Shown: positions 22,968 through 32,140 of the stretch, one piece after another | How the letters are laid out: each line of letters opens with the position of its first letter | Numbering within the stretch: position 1 is the first letter of the stretch | Assembly (NCBI RefSeq): GCF_009683175.1 | Contig: NZ_WKKW01000004.1 | Location: forward strand, 124,001 to 188,000 | Source of the DNA: Bifidobacterium asteroides | Lineage (GTDB): Bacteria > Actinomycetota > Actinomycetes > Actinomycetales > Bifidobacteriaceae | Direction of reading: 5' to 3' | DNA: 64,000 bases | Notes under the pieces: generated by a model | Told to the model about the DNA's origin: nothing | Databases searched by the model: none | The model's input: only the letters and a program-made list of their open reading frames with translations | Translations under genes and position numbers: made by a program

Positions 22968-23398
22968 CAGCGGGTCCTCCCCTCGTTCCCCTGGCCATCA
23001 TTGGCTCTTTTGGCTGCTACGGGCTTGGATTCGGCGCTATTGCTGCCTCCTGAGAGGAATGACGAGATCGTCTTGCGCAGGGCATAGAGGAAGGCTGCCA
23101 CCTTGATGACCGGCTTGCCCAGCATCGATCCGTACAGGTCGGTCAGGGCGCCGAGGTTGCCTGCCGTGGTCGAGGCCGCTGCGGAGATGCGATTGACGTC
23201 GGTCAGGGTCTGGTTGAGCTGGGTGACCGTGCTGGTGGACTCGTCCAGGGTGGGCACGACATGGTCGCCCGCCTGCTTGATGGTCTGCGCCAGCTGGTCG
23301 AAGAGCTTCCCCAGACGAATCAGGGGATAGATCAGAAACCCTGCCAGGATAGCGAAGGCAATGGCCGCTATCAGGCCGGCAATCTGTCCTACGTCCAT
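22967..23398 (-). CDS. DUF948-type membrane protein
   Basis: 143 residues. The N-terminus is one membrane helix (IAGLIAAIAFAILAGFLIYPLI) followed by a long amphipathic helix (KLFDQLAQTIKQAGDHVVPTLDESTSTVTQLNQTL) as in DUF948 proteins. The C-terminus is basic and Ser/Asn rich. Function is unknown; the family is often described as a general stress or methyl-accepting-chemotaxis-like coiled coil. First gene of a run that continues through the 79-residue protein to alaS, ruvX and mltG. Confidence 0.75.
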   Translation of the reverse strand: MDVGQIAGLIAAIAFAILAGFLIYPLIRLGKLFDQLAQTIKQAGDHVVPTLDESTSTVTQLNQTLTDVNRISAAASTTAGNLGALTDLYGSMLGKPVIKVAAFLYALRKTISSFLSGGSNSAESKPVAAKRANDGQGNEGRTR

Positions 23399-23490
23399 CT
23401 GCTACCTCTCTTCCATTGGTACGATACTGGGGACAACGCTAGCACGCGCCGTCTATCAGACCAGGCCATGACCGGCCTGTTGAAGCCGGT

Positions 23491-24159
23491 TCATTGATTG
23501 AAGGACCGAACCCGCAGGGCGCGCTCAAAAGGGGCCTCCGTATCGAAGTCGAATATGGTGACGCTTCCATTGCTTGGGCGGCTGCTGGTGTCATATCTGC
23601 CCCCGCCGAAGCGGTTGACCAGACTGAGCAGGGTGTTGCCGTGCGAGATCAGCAGGACGCGGTCGCCATTCTTCAGATGCGGGTCGGCGGCGATCAGGGC
23701 GAATCCTCCGGCAACCCGAGTCCAGTACTCGCTGTCGGACTCGGCATCTCCAAAGGGGTCGGCCTCCTTGAGGAAGTCCCTGGTGGCGGACAGACCGAAC
23801 TGGTCCACAATCTGCTGGTAGGTGCCGGCTCCATGGGGCGCGCCTGCAGCCCACCAGGCCATGGCCATGTCCTGCCCCTCGAAGTAGCCGTAGAACTGCT
23901 CGCGGAAGTGGCTGTCGCTGACCGGCTCAGGCTTCTTTTCCGACTGGTTCCGGTCCAGGATTCTGCGGACTGTCTCCTGGGCGCGGGTGGTGTCCGAGCA
24001 GTAGGCGGCAGCAAAGTTCACCTTGCTCAATTTATGGCCCGCACGGTCGGCATCCTCCAGCCCCGATGCAGTCAGCGGCGAGTTGGACCAGCCTTGAAGA
24101 CGGTTGTAGCGGTTGAAATAGGTCTGCCCATGGCGGACGGCATACAGATGGAGCAACAT
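23491..24159 (-). CDS. histidine phosphatase family protein (phosphoglycerate mutase-like)
   Basis: 222-residue branch-1 histidine phosphatase. Seen: the phosphohistidine motif YAVRHGQTYFNR, the RLQGWSNSPLTASG substrate segment, the arginine region CSDTTRAQETVRRI, and the second catalytic His in VLLISHGNTLLSLVNRF. The substrate is not readable from sequence. It is more likely a phosphatase than a glycolytic mutase because it lacks the mutase C-terminal lid. Separated by 92 bp from the DUF948 gene and by 105 bp from rpsD, so probably its own unit. Confidence 0.85.
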   Translation of the reverse strand: MLLHLYAVRHGQTYFNRYNRLQGWSNSPLTASGLEDADRAGHKLSKVNFAAAYCSDTTRAQETVRRILDRNQSEKKPEPVSDSHFREQFYGYFEGQDMAMAWWAAGAPHGAGTYQQIVDQFGLSATRDFLKEADPFGDAESDSEYWTRVAGGFALIAADPHLKNGDRVLLISHGNTLLSLVNRFGGGRYDTSSRPSNGSVTIFDFDTEAPFERALRVRSFNQ

Positions 24160-24210
24160 GCCCCTATTATCCCACCCATGCCCCAGCAGGCTCGGCAGAT
24201 CCTGACATGC

Positions 24211-24237
24211 AAAAGGCCCCGGACGGACCGGGGCCTC
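24211..24237 (-). terminator. Rho-independent terminator of rpsD
   Basis: A 9-bp perfect GC-rich stem (AGGCCCCGG/CCGGGGCCT, loop ACGGA) is followed on the minus strand by TTTT. It lies 28 bp past the rpsD stop and before the phosphatase gene. Confidence 0.88.
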
Positions 24238-24264
24238 AAAGTTACTAGTGGAAGTTCCTAGTGG

Positions 24265-24891
24265 TCAGCGAGCGTAGAACTCGACCACGTACTGGATGTT
24301 GATCTGAACCGGGATCTCCTCCGGCTCGGGCTTGCGGACCAGGCTGGCCTTCAGGGAGGCCAGGTCCACGTCCAGGTAGCCGGGGACTGCGGGTAGCACA
24401 TCCCGGTGGACGCCTTCGGCGGCGATCTGGAAGGGGACCATGGTCTGGCTCTTGGGCTTGACCTGGATGGTCTGGCCGGGCTTGACCCTGTAGGAGGGGC
24501 GGTCCACGATGTTGCCGTCGACCAGGATGTGGCGGTGAACCACGTACTGGCGGGCCTGGGCGGTGGTGCGGGCGATGCCGGCGCGCAGGACCAGGTTGTC
24601 CAGGCGGCACTCCAGCTCGCGAAGCATGGCGGCACCGGTCTGGCCGGACTCATGGGTGCCCCGCTCATAGGCGGCACGCAGTTGCTTCTCGGAGACGCCG
24701 TACTGGGCGCGCAGCCTCTGCTTCTCACGCAGACGGACGGCGTAGTCGGACTCGGTGCGACGGCGGCTGCGTCCGTGCTCGCCGGGGCCATAGGGGCGCT
24801 TCTCGAACAGGCGTTGGGCCTTGGGGGTCAGGGCGATGCCCAGAGCGCGGGACAGGCGAACCTGGCGACGCGCACGCTGAATGTTAGTCAT
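24265..24891 (-). CDS. rpsD: 30S ribosomal protein S4
   Basis: 16S rRNA-binding primary assembly protein, 208 residues. Seen: the N-terminal RARRQVRLSRALG, a basic zinc-less segment GPGEHGRSRRRTESDYAVRLREKQRLRAQYGVSE, the S4 RNA-binding domain ECRLDNLVLRAGIARTTAQARQYVVHRHILVDG, and the C-terminal EEIPVQINIQYVVEFYAR. A standalone gene as in other Actinobacteria where it is not in the alpha operon. Confidence 0.98.
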   Translation of the reverse strand: MTNIQRARRQVRLSRALGIALTPKAQRLFEKRPYGPGEHGRSRRRTESDYAVRLREKQRLRAQYGVSEKQLRAAYERGTHESGQTGAAMLRELECRLDNLVLRAGIARTTAQARQYVVHRHILVDGNIVDRPSYRVKPGQTIQVKPKSQTMVPFQIAAEGVHRDVLPAVPGYLDVDLASLKASLVRKPEPEEIPVQINIQYVVEFYAR

Positions 24892-25209
24892 TGATGCAAT
24901 CCTTACTTGCTTCTGTCGTTATCTGAACGAAGACGGCCGAAACCGTCGAGTCAGGCCTCTCCAATGCTTCACCGTGCCAAGCACGAACGACCTTGCGGCC
25001 GCCGACCCATTGATGGGCTGAGACTCCAGATAGGTTCGCGCACAAATGTGCAAACCAAGTGTTTATTAAACCACATGAGCGCGACCTACAGCAGAGCGTA
25101 TGTTGTGATATATTCATACCAACGGTCGGTATGTAATTGATCCAAGGCATGAAGACTCCCCCAACCGATCAATGACGATTCAACTCAGCGACCTGAAAGG
25201 AGGACGACC
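24892..25209. other. intergenic region between rpsD and divergent TetR gene
   Basis: 318 bp without a gene. It must hold the rpsD promoter (minus strand) and the promoter of the TetR/MFS pair (plus strand). The TetR start at 25210 has a strong ribosome site (AAAGGAGG, 25196-25203). The only distinct element I see is the 19-bp palindrome at 25115-25133, listed separately. Confidence 0.6.
25115..25133. promoter_or_regulatory. probable TetR operator
   Basis: Inverted repeat CATACC-N7-GGTATG, 77 bp upstream of the TetR start. It overlaps an AT-rich TATATT stretch at about 25109-25114 that could serve as -10. Length and symmetry fit an operator for the adjacent TetR repressor, which would then repress itself and the MFS gene. 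Confidence 0.55.
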
Positions 25210-25896
25210 ATGGCCCGCAACGCACACCCCGAGCTGACGCAGGAGCGGATCATCAAAGCCGCCACTGAGCTCTTCACCAGCCAGGGCTACGACAAAACCA
25301 GCATGCAGGACATCATCGATGTGACCGCAGGCTTGAGCAAGGGAGCCGTCTACCATCACTTCCGGTCCAAGGAAGACCTCTTCGACGCCGTGGCCAATAG
25401 GTTGATGAACACCATGAGCGAGACGTCCGGCAAAGCCCAAACCCGGTCGAAGCAAGGCACGGCTTTGGAGCAGCTGCAGTCGCTCTTCTCCCCTGAGCGA
25501 GCGCGAAAGAGACTGGAGGCCGCGGATCTGATGTTCCGCAAATTCAATCCAAAAGCTAATCCCAAGATGATCGGCATGGAATTCACCGCCGTGGTGGACG
25601 AGCGGGACGACTTTGTCGACCTGATCACACAGGGCAACCAGGACGGCTCACTGCATGTGGAACACATCGAACAAGCCGCAGAGATCCTCCGCCTACTGGC
25701 CAACATGTGGCTGCTGCCCTTCTTTCGCCGGGGCACGAAGGCAGAACTGCGCACCAGAGCCGCCTGTTTCTTCACGATCATGCAAAGCTTGGGCATCCCC
25801 CTGCAGGACCAGGGATTCTCCGATCTACTGGCCTCCTTCGGCACCAATGCCAAGGGCAACAACAAGGAAAAGACTGAAAGCGAAGGCAGCAGATGA
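25210..25896 (+). CDS. TetR/AcrR-family transcriptional regulator
   Basis: 228 residues. The N-terminal HTH is LTQERIIKAATELFTSQGYDKTSMQDIIDVTAGLSKGAVYHHFRSKEDLFDAVA, a textbook TetR DNA-binding domain. The C-terminal ligand-binding part is unassigned. Its last 4 nt overlap the MFS exporter start, so it most likely senses a substrate of that transporter and represses both genes through the palindrome at 25115. Ends in a basic/Glu-rich tail. Confidence 0.92.
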   Translation: MARNAHPELTQERIIKAATELFTSQGYDKTSMQDIIDVTAGLSKGAVYHHFRSKEDLFDAVANRLMNTMSETSGKAQTRSKQGTALEQLQSLFSPERARKRLEAADLMFRKFNPKANPKMIGMEFTAVVDERDDFVDLITQGNQDGSLHVEHIEQAAEILRLLANMWLLPFFRRGTKAELRTRAACFFTIMQSLGIPLQDQGFSDLLASFGTNAKGNNKEKTESEGSR

Positions 25897-27170
25897 ACCC
25901 GCCCGCTCACGACCAAACCTCAAGCATGGACCACTCCAAAGGCAAGGGGCTGCTGACACTGCCGTTCATTGCTCTTCTGACGACTGAGATTCTCTCCAAT
26001 CTAGGGCAAACATGCTTGGTCTTCGCCCTTCCGCTTCACCTGCTCAACATCTCAGGATCGGCATCCCTCTATGGCATGGTCTCTGCTCTGGCGGTCCTTC
26101 CATCCATACTCCTGACCCCCCTGGGCGGAGCTCTGGCCGACCGGCTGCACAAGCAGTCCACCATGGCGGTCCTGGACATTCTGTCGGCATTGACCGCCTT
26201 CTTGTACATCCTGATAAGCCGCAAGATTGACCCGGTTTTTTTGACCGTGGCCTGCATGATGCTGTTTAATGCCTACAGAGCCTGTTACAGCCCAACGGTG
26301 CAGGCAGCCCTTCACTGTCTGGTGGACAGAAAAGACCTGACCCGTGCATCAGCCCTGGTTTCCCAGGCGATCTCCCTGGTAGGAATGATCGGACCAATAT
26401 TGGCCGGCATGGTCATGGGATTCTTCGGAATCATGCAAGTGGTCGGGGTTGCCGCCTTGGTCTGTCTTCTTTCTGCCGTCTGGATCAAAATCGCCGTCAG
26501 GATTCCCGAACCAGCGCAGGGCCCCTCACAAGGCCCAGGAGCACTGGTGAGCCATCTGGCCGAGGACACCAAAGCCGCTGCACAGTTTCTGGTCAGACAT
26601 GGCAACCTCAAAGTGGTCATAGGGCTCAGCCTGGCGGCCAACCTGATCTTTGCCTCCTACATCAACGTGGCCCTGCCATATATGGTCACTCGCACGCTGG
26701 GTCTGAGCAATGCCATGCAGGGGCTAGCCGAAGGAATACTGGCCTGCGGGAGCCTGCTTGGAGCCATCTTGGTGTCCATCCGTCCTAGCTGGTTCTATCT
26801 GCAACGGATACCCTTGCTGCTCTCGGGCAGCGCCCTGGTCCTCCTGCCTATTGCCGCAGGACTGCTTTTGCATTTGCCTACATATGCCCTCTTCGCCCTG
26901 GTAGCCGGGTGCATGGCTCTGGCTGCGGGGATAGTGCAGACGGTCAACATCACTTCCATGTCCTATGAGCAGATTCATACCCCTGCAATGCTGATAGGCA
27001 AAGTAATAGGGCTAACCAACAGTCTATGCATGTGCGCGATTCCACTGGGACAGGCCGCCTTCGGCCCGCTGATCGACCACTGCCCCATGACCCAGATCAT
27101 CACTGGGGTGGTCATCGTGACGTTGCTGACATGCCTGGCGGCCAGGCTGGCCATGAGACCGGAGGAATGA
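25893..27170 (+). CDS. MFS transporter, probable drug/small-molecule exporter
   Basis: 425 residues with about 12 hydrophobic segments in two halves separated by a hydrophilic loop near residues 200-225. Seen: an MFS motif A-like loop GGALADRLHKQSTMAVLD after TM2, a feature of the MFS exporter/MdtH-like group, and the NPTVQ-like TM4 region YSPTVQAALHCLVDRKDLTRASAL typical of enterobactin/macrolide exporter-like MFS. Start codon overlaps the TetR stop (ATGA). The substrate is unknown, and efflux is inferred from the linked TetR. Confidence 0.82.
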   Translation: MNPPAHDQTSSMDHSKGKGLLTLPFIALLTTEILSNLGQTCLVFALPLHLLNISGSASLYGMVSALAVLPSILLTPLGGALADRLHKQSTMAVLDILSALTAFLYILISRKIDPVFLTVACMMLFNAYRACYSPTVQAALHCLVDRKDLTRASALVSQAISLVGMIGPILAGMVMGFFGIMQVVGVAALVCLLSAVWIKIAVRIPEPAQGPSQGPGALVSHLAEDTKAAAQFLVRHGNLKVVIGLSLAANLIFASYINVALPYMVTRTLGLSNAMQGLAEGILACGSLLGAILVSIRPSWFYLQRIPLLLSGSALVLLPIAAGLLLHLPTYALFALVAGCMALAAGIVQTVNITSMSYEQIHTPAMLIGKVIGLTNSLCMCAIPLGQAAFGPLIDHCPMTQIITGVVIVTLLTCLAARLAMRPEE

Positions 27171-27212
27171 TCGGCAAGACGAAGGCATTCGCGATGGTCC
27201 ACGAGTCTGGCA

Positions 27213-28547
27213 TCATCCGATCATGCTGGGGTCGGAACTGACAGGAGCGACCAGGGTGGCCCGGGTGCGTGTAAGGCGGGAGACCATGAGACCGACACAG
27301 GCATAAGCCAGAGCGAACAAGGCAACCACAGTCAGTGGAAGGCCCCAGGAGGCCAAACCTGTTGTGCTTGAATCCATTATTGATTGGACTGCAGTGTTGT
27401 ACCACCAGCCCGGTGTCAATTTGCCGATGGTCTGCATGACCGGAGGCAGGGGGCCGCCGGAACTCGATCCGGAGGTGAACATAACCACCAGCCCGAAGGT
27501 GACCCCGACGGAGTTTATGAGCGAAGAAGAAGGATTGAACTGAGAAAGCATGAATCCAAAAGATGCCGCCGATACAGCGAAAATCAGCATGACGAAAAAG
27601 CTCAGCAGCACCCTCCCCCAGCCAAGCGAAGCCAAGGACACCCCCGATGCCGCCATACTGAAGGCAACGAGTGCCACGTAATATGCCCATGAGACACCTG
27701 CCACAATGAGGGCTGCCGTGAGCTCCTGTCCATTCAGGCTGCTGGACCGGATCGGAGAGGCAAGAAGGCGTCGATGTCGGTCTGGAGAACTGAAGGCTCC
27801 GAAGAGTGTGGCTACGCAGACCGTCAGCGCTGTCATCAAGGGAAAGGCAGCCAGGCCGACTGTCGTGGCGAAGCCTTTCAACAGGGCTCCATCATCATTC
27901 TTTGGGCTGGCATGGATGCCCACATGTGGCTGGCTGCCGGCATAGTGGGCTACTGCATAGGCAGCCGCATCCTTGACCGCAGCCGGCGAGTGCAGATCCG
28001 TCGAACCGTTTTGGCCCAGACCGCTCAGCAGAGCAGTACGAATAGCATCAAAATAACTGTCCACCTGCAATTGTGCCAGACTGCCACGGCTGGAATTGTA
28101 GGAGGCAGCCGTTTCAACCTTAGGGAAAGCAGTCGTCTTGCCGCCGCTGCGAGCTTGGGCAGCAGTGTCTTCAAGCGTCTCAAGGAACCGTTGTCCATAT
28201 CCGGCTGGGATGATGACGGTCAAATCGCTTTTACCCGATACATTGGCGTCCTGCAGGGCCTGGGTCTTATCTTCGACTGTCACCAATTGGGCCGATTTGC
28301 CCAGATACTTCTTCAGACCCTGGCCCAGCTCGCAACCAGCCTGGTTACCGCTATCCCTATTGATGACGACCACCTTCGCACGTGCGGGTTCAAAGCGACC
28401 AATCGAGCTTGAGGCGTTGGCACGTACCGCGGCCTGCACGTTCGTGGAACCGATGACAATCATGATCAGGCTCATGCCCACCAGATACAGGAGGAGGTAG
28501 AACTTATGCGCCCAGATGATGCGCAGTGCTGTTTTACAAGTATTCAT
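27213..28547 (-). CDS. ABC-2 type transporter permease
   Basis: 444-residue integral-membrane subunit: one N-terminal helix (FYLLLYLVGMSLIMIVIG), a large extracytoplasmic domain (residues about 50-220), then five or six membrane segments at the C-terminus. This is the layout of YhgE/Pip-like and ABC-2 permeases. It overlaps the next permease gene by 14 nt. It forms an exporter with the permease and ATPase encoded upstream (30725 to 27213, read on the minus strand). The substrate is unknown; such triplets export antibiotics, lipids or peptides. Confidence 0.8.
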   Translation of the reverse strand: MNTCKTALRIIWAHKFYLLLYLVGMSLIMIVIGSTNVQAAVRANASSSIGRFEPARAKVVVINRDSGNQAGCELGQGLKKYLGKSAQLVTVEDKTQALQDANVSGKSDLTVIIPAGYGQRFLETLEDTAAQARSGGKTTAFPKVETAASYNSSRGSLAQLQVDSYFDAIRTALLSGLGQNGSTDLHSPAAVKDAAAYAVAHYAGSQPHVGIHASPKNDDGALLKGFATTVGLAAFPLMTALTVCVATLFGAFSSPDRHRRLLASPIRSSSLNGQELTAALIVAGVSWAYYVALVAFSMAASGVSLASLGWGRVLLSFFVMLIFAVSAASFGFMLSQFNPSSSLINSVGVTFGLVVMFTSGSSSGGPLPPVMQTIGKLTPGWWYNTAVQSIMDSSTTGLASWGLPLTVVALFALAYACVGLMVSRLTRTRATLVAPVSSDPSMIG

Positions 28548-29727
28548 ACCGTTGTTTCCTTAGGAGCAGACCGCAGATGGACAGGAAGACGGCAGCCATG
28601 ATGGCCAGGATGCCGCAGGTGCGGGCGAAGGGTGCCAGGCTGTCGTAGTAGACGATGTCGTAGAAGAGGTTGGAGACCTGCTTGACGGGGTTGAGCAAGT
28701 GAAGGATCGGAGAGTGCTCCTGGATGGCATTGTTGAGGTCCATAGCCAGGCTGCCATAGAGGCCGATAAAGGCACTCAACGTGCAGTCGATCGCTATTAC
28801 CAGGCCAACCTTCGTTTCGGTGGAAAGTTTGGGAATGGCGCCCATCATAGAGCCGAAAGCGGTCGCCATAAAGGTGCCCACTGCGATGGCTATGAGGGCT
28901 ATCGGGTCGCGACCGCCGGTCTGCACGCCGCAGACTGTGCGGACGAAGATGTAGGCGACCAGGAGGCTGACTGCGGAGAAGAGCCAGGAGGCCAGGAAGG
29001 CACCCGCTGCCTGCCGCCGCTTGGGGCTGGGAGAACTGGCCCGTCGGGCTCCCAGGGCGGAAAGGTTGGGCTGGGTCCTGGCAATCATCTCGGCTGCGGT
29101 GCTGGCACCGATAAGGCAGGCCATGGCGAGCACGGCGAAGAAGTAGGGTGCAGTCATTGAAGGGTGGATGTGCGTCAGGCGGATTTGCTTGGTATAGGTC
29201 TGTCCGCCGGACTGCACCAGTATTCGGATATTCGGCGAGGCCAGGGTGGACCTTGCGGAGTTGGCCTGGTTAAAGCTGACCAGCGAGGCGGACAGAATGG
29301 AGACCGCGATGCCTTCGGAGGCGGTTGAGTCGGATTGGATGCTGGCAGCTTCGCGGTCCGACAGGACCATGTTGACCAGTCCGTCAGGACCCGCGTACAG
29401 GTAGCCGATGTCCTTCCGGCCATCCAGACGTGTGTCCGCTTCGGCCTTGGAAGCCACCGTCGTCGGGATAAGCAGCTGAGTGTCATCGGACCCGGCCTTG
29501 GGTTTCTTCGATAGTGAGGAAACGAGCTCGTCAGCACCTGGGCTGGCTTTCCAGTTGGCGTCCGAGACGATGGCGAAATGCTGTGCCTCGGCAGTGTAAC
29601 CGTCTTGCAGGTTGCCCATGATGCCCAGCATCAGAGCGGCCAATATGACTGGAAATGCCAGTACCCAGAAGAGGGAGGAGGTGTTGCGTATCGAGGTCTT
29701 GACGTTGATCAGAAATGAGTTCCACAT
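28534..29727 (-). CDS. ABC-2 type transporter permease
   Basis: 397 residues with the same architecture as its partner: N-terminal helix (TSSLFWVLAFPVILAALMLGIM), an extracytoplasmic domain, then C-terminal helices with the ABC-2 pattern (YFFAVLAMACLIGASTAAEMIARTQP). The resemblance suggests an old duplication and a heterodimeric channel. It lies 41 bp after the ATPase gene. Confidence 0.82.
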   Translation of the reverse strand: MWNSFLINVKTSIRNTSSLFWVLAFPVILAALMLGIMGNLQDGYTAEAQHFAIVSDANWKASPGADELVSSLSKKPKAGSDDTQLLIPTTVASKAEADTRLDGRKDIGYLYAGPDGLVNMVLSDREAASIQSDSTASEGIAVSILSASLVSFNQANSARSTLASPNIRILVQSGGQTYTKQIRLTHIHPSMTAPYFFAVLAMACLIGASTAAEMIARTQPNLSALGARRASSPSPKRRQAAGAFLASWLFSAVSLLVAYIFVRTVCGVQTGGRDPIALIAIAVGTFMATAFGSMMGAIPKLSTETKVGLVIAIDCTLSAFIGLYGSLAMDLNNAIQEHSPILHLLNPVKQVSNLFYDIVYYDSLAPFARTCGILAIMAAVFLSICGLLLRKQRYEYL

Positions 29728-29768
29728 GGATAGGTGCTCCTTTACGGCAATTGAGCTTGGGACCGCGC

Positions 29769-30725
29769 TCAGTCGCGCAGTTCCTTGCCGGTCAGTTCCA
29801 GAAACACGTCGTTCAGGGATGGCGGACGGCTGGTCAGGTGGCCGTAGCTGGTCTGGGTGGATTCCAGGACCGTCAGCACATCCTGCAGGTTGTGCTCGCC
29901 CTGCCGGCAGTGGATGACCAGCTCCTTGCCGTCATAGTCGACGGACTGGGTCAGAGGCAGGGCGCGGATCTTGGCCAGGGTGGACTCCTGCAGGTCCAGG
30001 GTCTCGACGGTGACCTGCTCGCCGGCCTGGACCATGCCCTTGAGCTCCTCGGCAGTCCCCAGGGCGATCTGTCGGCCGTGGTCCATGATCATGATGCGCG
30101 TGCAGATCTGCTCCACCTCCTCCATGTAATGGCTGGTGTAAACCACGGTGGCCCCCTGGGCGTTCAGCCGTTCGATGCCCTCCAGGATGGCGTTGCGGCT
30201 CTGGGGGTCAACGGCGACGGTGGGCTCGTCGAAGAAGATGAGGTCCGGCTGATGGGCGATGCCGCAGGCGATGTTGAGCCTGCGCAGCAGACCGCCCGAC
30301 AGCTTGCCCGGACGGAACCTACGGAAGTCGCCCAGCCCCACGAAGTCGATGGCCTGCTCGACCAGCTCCTTGCGGTCGGCCTTCCTGGGCACATAGAGGG
30401 AGCAGAAATAGTCGATGTTCTCCTGCACGCTCAGTTCGTTGAAGACGGCCACATTCTGTGGAACCACGCCGATATGGCTTTTAAGGTCGTAGGAGGTCGG
30501 GGTCATCTCCTGCCCGAATATCCGAACCGTCCCCGATTCATAGCTGAGCAGGGCCAGGATGCAGTTGATGGCGGTTGACTTGCCTGAACCATTGGGGCCA
30601 AGCAGTCCGAATACCTCACCACGACCGACTTCCATGTCGAAGTGGTCCAAGGCCACCATGTCACCGTAGCGCTTCACCAATGCTCTGACCTGCAAGGCCG
30701 GCTCTTGCTCACGTGAACTGTTCAT
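29769..30725 (-). CDS. ABC transporter ATP-binding protein (DrrA/CcmA type)
   Basis: 318 residues. Seen: Walker A GPNGSGKSTAI, Q-loop VPQNVAVF, signature LSGGLLRRLNIACG (unusual LL after LSGG, normally QQ/MR), Walker B DLIFFDEPTVAVDP and H-loop TSHYMEE. The C-terminal extension of about 80 residues is typical of DrrA-like exporters. First gene of the exporter operon, divergent from a histidine kinase 179 bp away, which is probably its regulator. Confidence 0.9.
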   Translation of the reverse strand: MNSSREQEPALQVRALVKRYGDMVALDHFDMEVGRGEVFGLLGPNGSGKSTAINCILALLSYESGTVRIFGQEMTPTSYDLKSHIGVVPQNVAVFNELSVQENIDYFCSLYVPRKADRKELVEQAIDFVGLGDFRRFRPGKLSGGLLRRLNIACGIAHQPDLIFFDEPTVAVDPQSRNAILEGIERLNAQGATVVYTSHYMEEVEQICTRIMIMDHGRQIALGTAEELKGMVQAGEQVTVETLDLQESTLAKIRALPLTQSVDYDGKELVIHCRQGEHNLQDVLTVLESTQTSYGHLTSRPPSLNDVFLELTGKELRD

Positions 30726-30904
30726 GATTCCATCATCCCAGCTATGGCTGGCCCAACACCGTGACAGCCGTCATCAATATTGTGGATGGTCGAATCAGAC
30801 CTATGACATTTGTCATGGGTACTCCCGCATGCGGATAGGCGCAGGAAGGGGTAGCCCGGCAATTATTATTTGAGACAGTAGGACAACAGGGCGAGGAGAC
30901 ATTC

Positions 30905-32140
30905 ATGGGCAGGATAGCTGGTTGGCTGGTCCTGCTTGCTTTGGGGACCTTATGCGGATCATGGTATGGTTCAGAGGTTTCAGCAACCCTGATCGCCGGC
31001 CTCCTGGCCTCTCTAGCCGCAGGGGCCCTGTGTGAATGGCTGCTGCCGGCGCCAGGTTCCATGTGGGGCGGCGCTCTGGTGTCGCTTTTGGCAATGTTCA
31101 TACCTGTCTGGGTTTTCTTCTTGCCGGCTCTGGCCTTCGAGGCGGGAGTTGGACTCGGAACCATGGTTCCAGCTACCGGATCAGCCGACATGAAAGACAC
31201 CCAGGCCAAGGACTCTGTGCTGGCCTCCCTCAGGCAGCTCTTGGCCTTGCTGCCTGCATTCTTTTGGCTGATACCTGCCATCACTGACCTCATACTGTTC
31301 AGAGGCCTCACCCAAGGCTATGCGCTGCTTGCTTTGTTGACATCAGCACTGACGCAAGGCGGCGGACTGGCATGTGCGCACTTGGCCGTGGCTAAGGGTC
31401 GTGAATGGCGGATTGAAGACACCGAGCGCTACCGGATTCGCCAACTGCACGGCCGCATCAACGACCTGGACGAGGAGCGGGCCCAGGCGACCCGAATGGC
31501 GCACTTATCCGAGCGGACCCGGATCGCTCGGGATATTCATGACAATGTGGGCCACCTGCTCACCCGAGCAATCATGCAAATCCAGGCTGGCCGGGTGGTT
31601 GCGCAGAGCAGGGGCGATCAGAGTACCGAGCAGATACTGGATGATGTCGGCAAGACCTTGGACGAGGCCATGACCACAATCCGTCGTTCGGTGCATGACT
31701 TGGAGGATGAGGGCACCGACTTCGCATCCCAGATGGAGGATGCCAGCTCCGAGGCTTCTATGGGGCGGCTGAAGGTCGATCTGAGCAACGGCATCGAGAC
31801 AGCGCCTGCACCAGTGTGCCGTTGCCTGGCCACCATTGTTCGCGAGGCCCTTACCAATACGGTCCGCCATTCCTCAGCCAGGTCGGCACAGGTCATTCTG
31901 CGCGACCTCCCGGCCTTCTGGCAGATGGTGGTGCAGGACGACGGCGGGTCTCAGCAATCGCAGCCTGACAGCCGCGGCATGGGGCTGGCCGATATGGATG
32001 CCAGGGCCAGGGCCTTGGGCGGCACGGCCAACAGCGGCCCCAACCGACAAGGATGGAAGGTCTTCGTATCCTTGCCCAAGGAGCCCTGGTCCGACCACAG
32101 CGCAGCTGAGCATGGAGAGGATAGGAAGGTCATGGCATGA
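30905..32140 (+). CDS. sensor histidine kinase (HisKA_3/NarX type)
   Basis: 411 residues. The first about 170 are several membrane helices with no large extracellular domain, so it probably senses in or at the membrane (intramembrane-sensing style). Then a linker coiled coil, a HisKA_3 box ERTRIARDIHDNVGHLL with phospho-accepting His212, and a short HATPase end (RGMGLADMDARARALGG). AGGAG lies 11 nt before the ATG. It overlaps the response-regulator start by 4 nt. The divergent ABC exporter suggests a stimulus-responsive export module. Confidence 0.88.
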   Translation: MGRIAGWLVLLALGTLCGSWYGSEVSATLIAGLLASLAAGALCEWLLPAPGSMWGGALVSLLAMFIPVWVFFLPALAFEAGVGLGTMVPATGSADMKDTQAKDSVLASLRQLLALLPAFFWLIPAITDLILFRGLTQGYALLALLTSALTQGGGLACAHLAVAKGREWRIEDTERYRIRQLHGRINDLDEERAQATRMAHLSERTRIARDIHDNVGHLLTRAIMQIQAGRVVAQSRGDQSTEQILDDVGKTLDEAMTTIRRSVHDLEDEGTDFASQMEDASSEASMGRLKVDLSNGIETAPAPVCRCLATIVREALTNTVRHSSARSAQVILRDLPAFWQMVVQDDGGSQQSQPDSRGMGLADMDARARALGGTANSGPNRQGWKVFVSLPKEPWSDHSAAEHGEDRKVMA

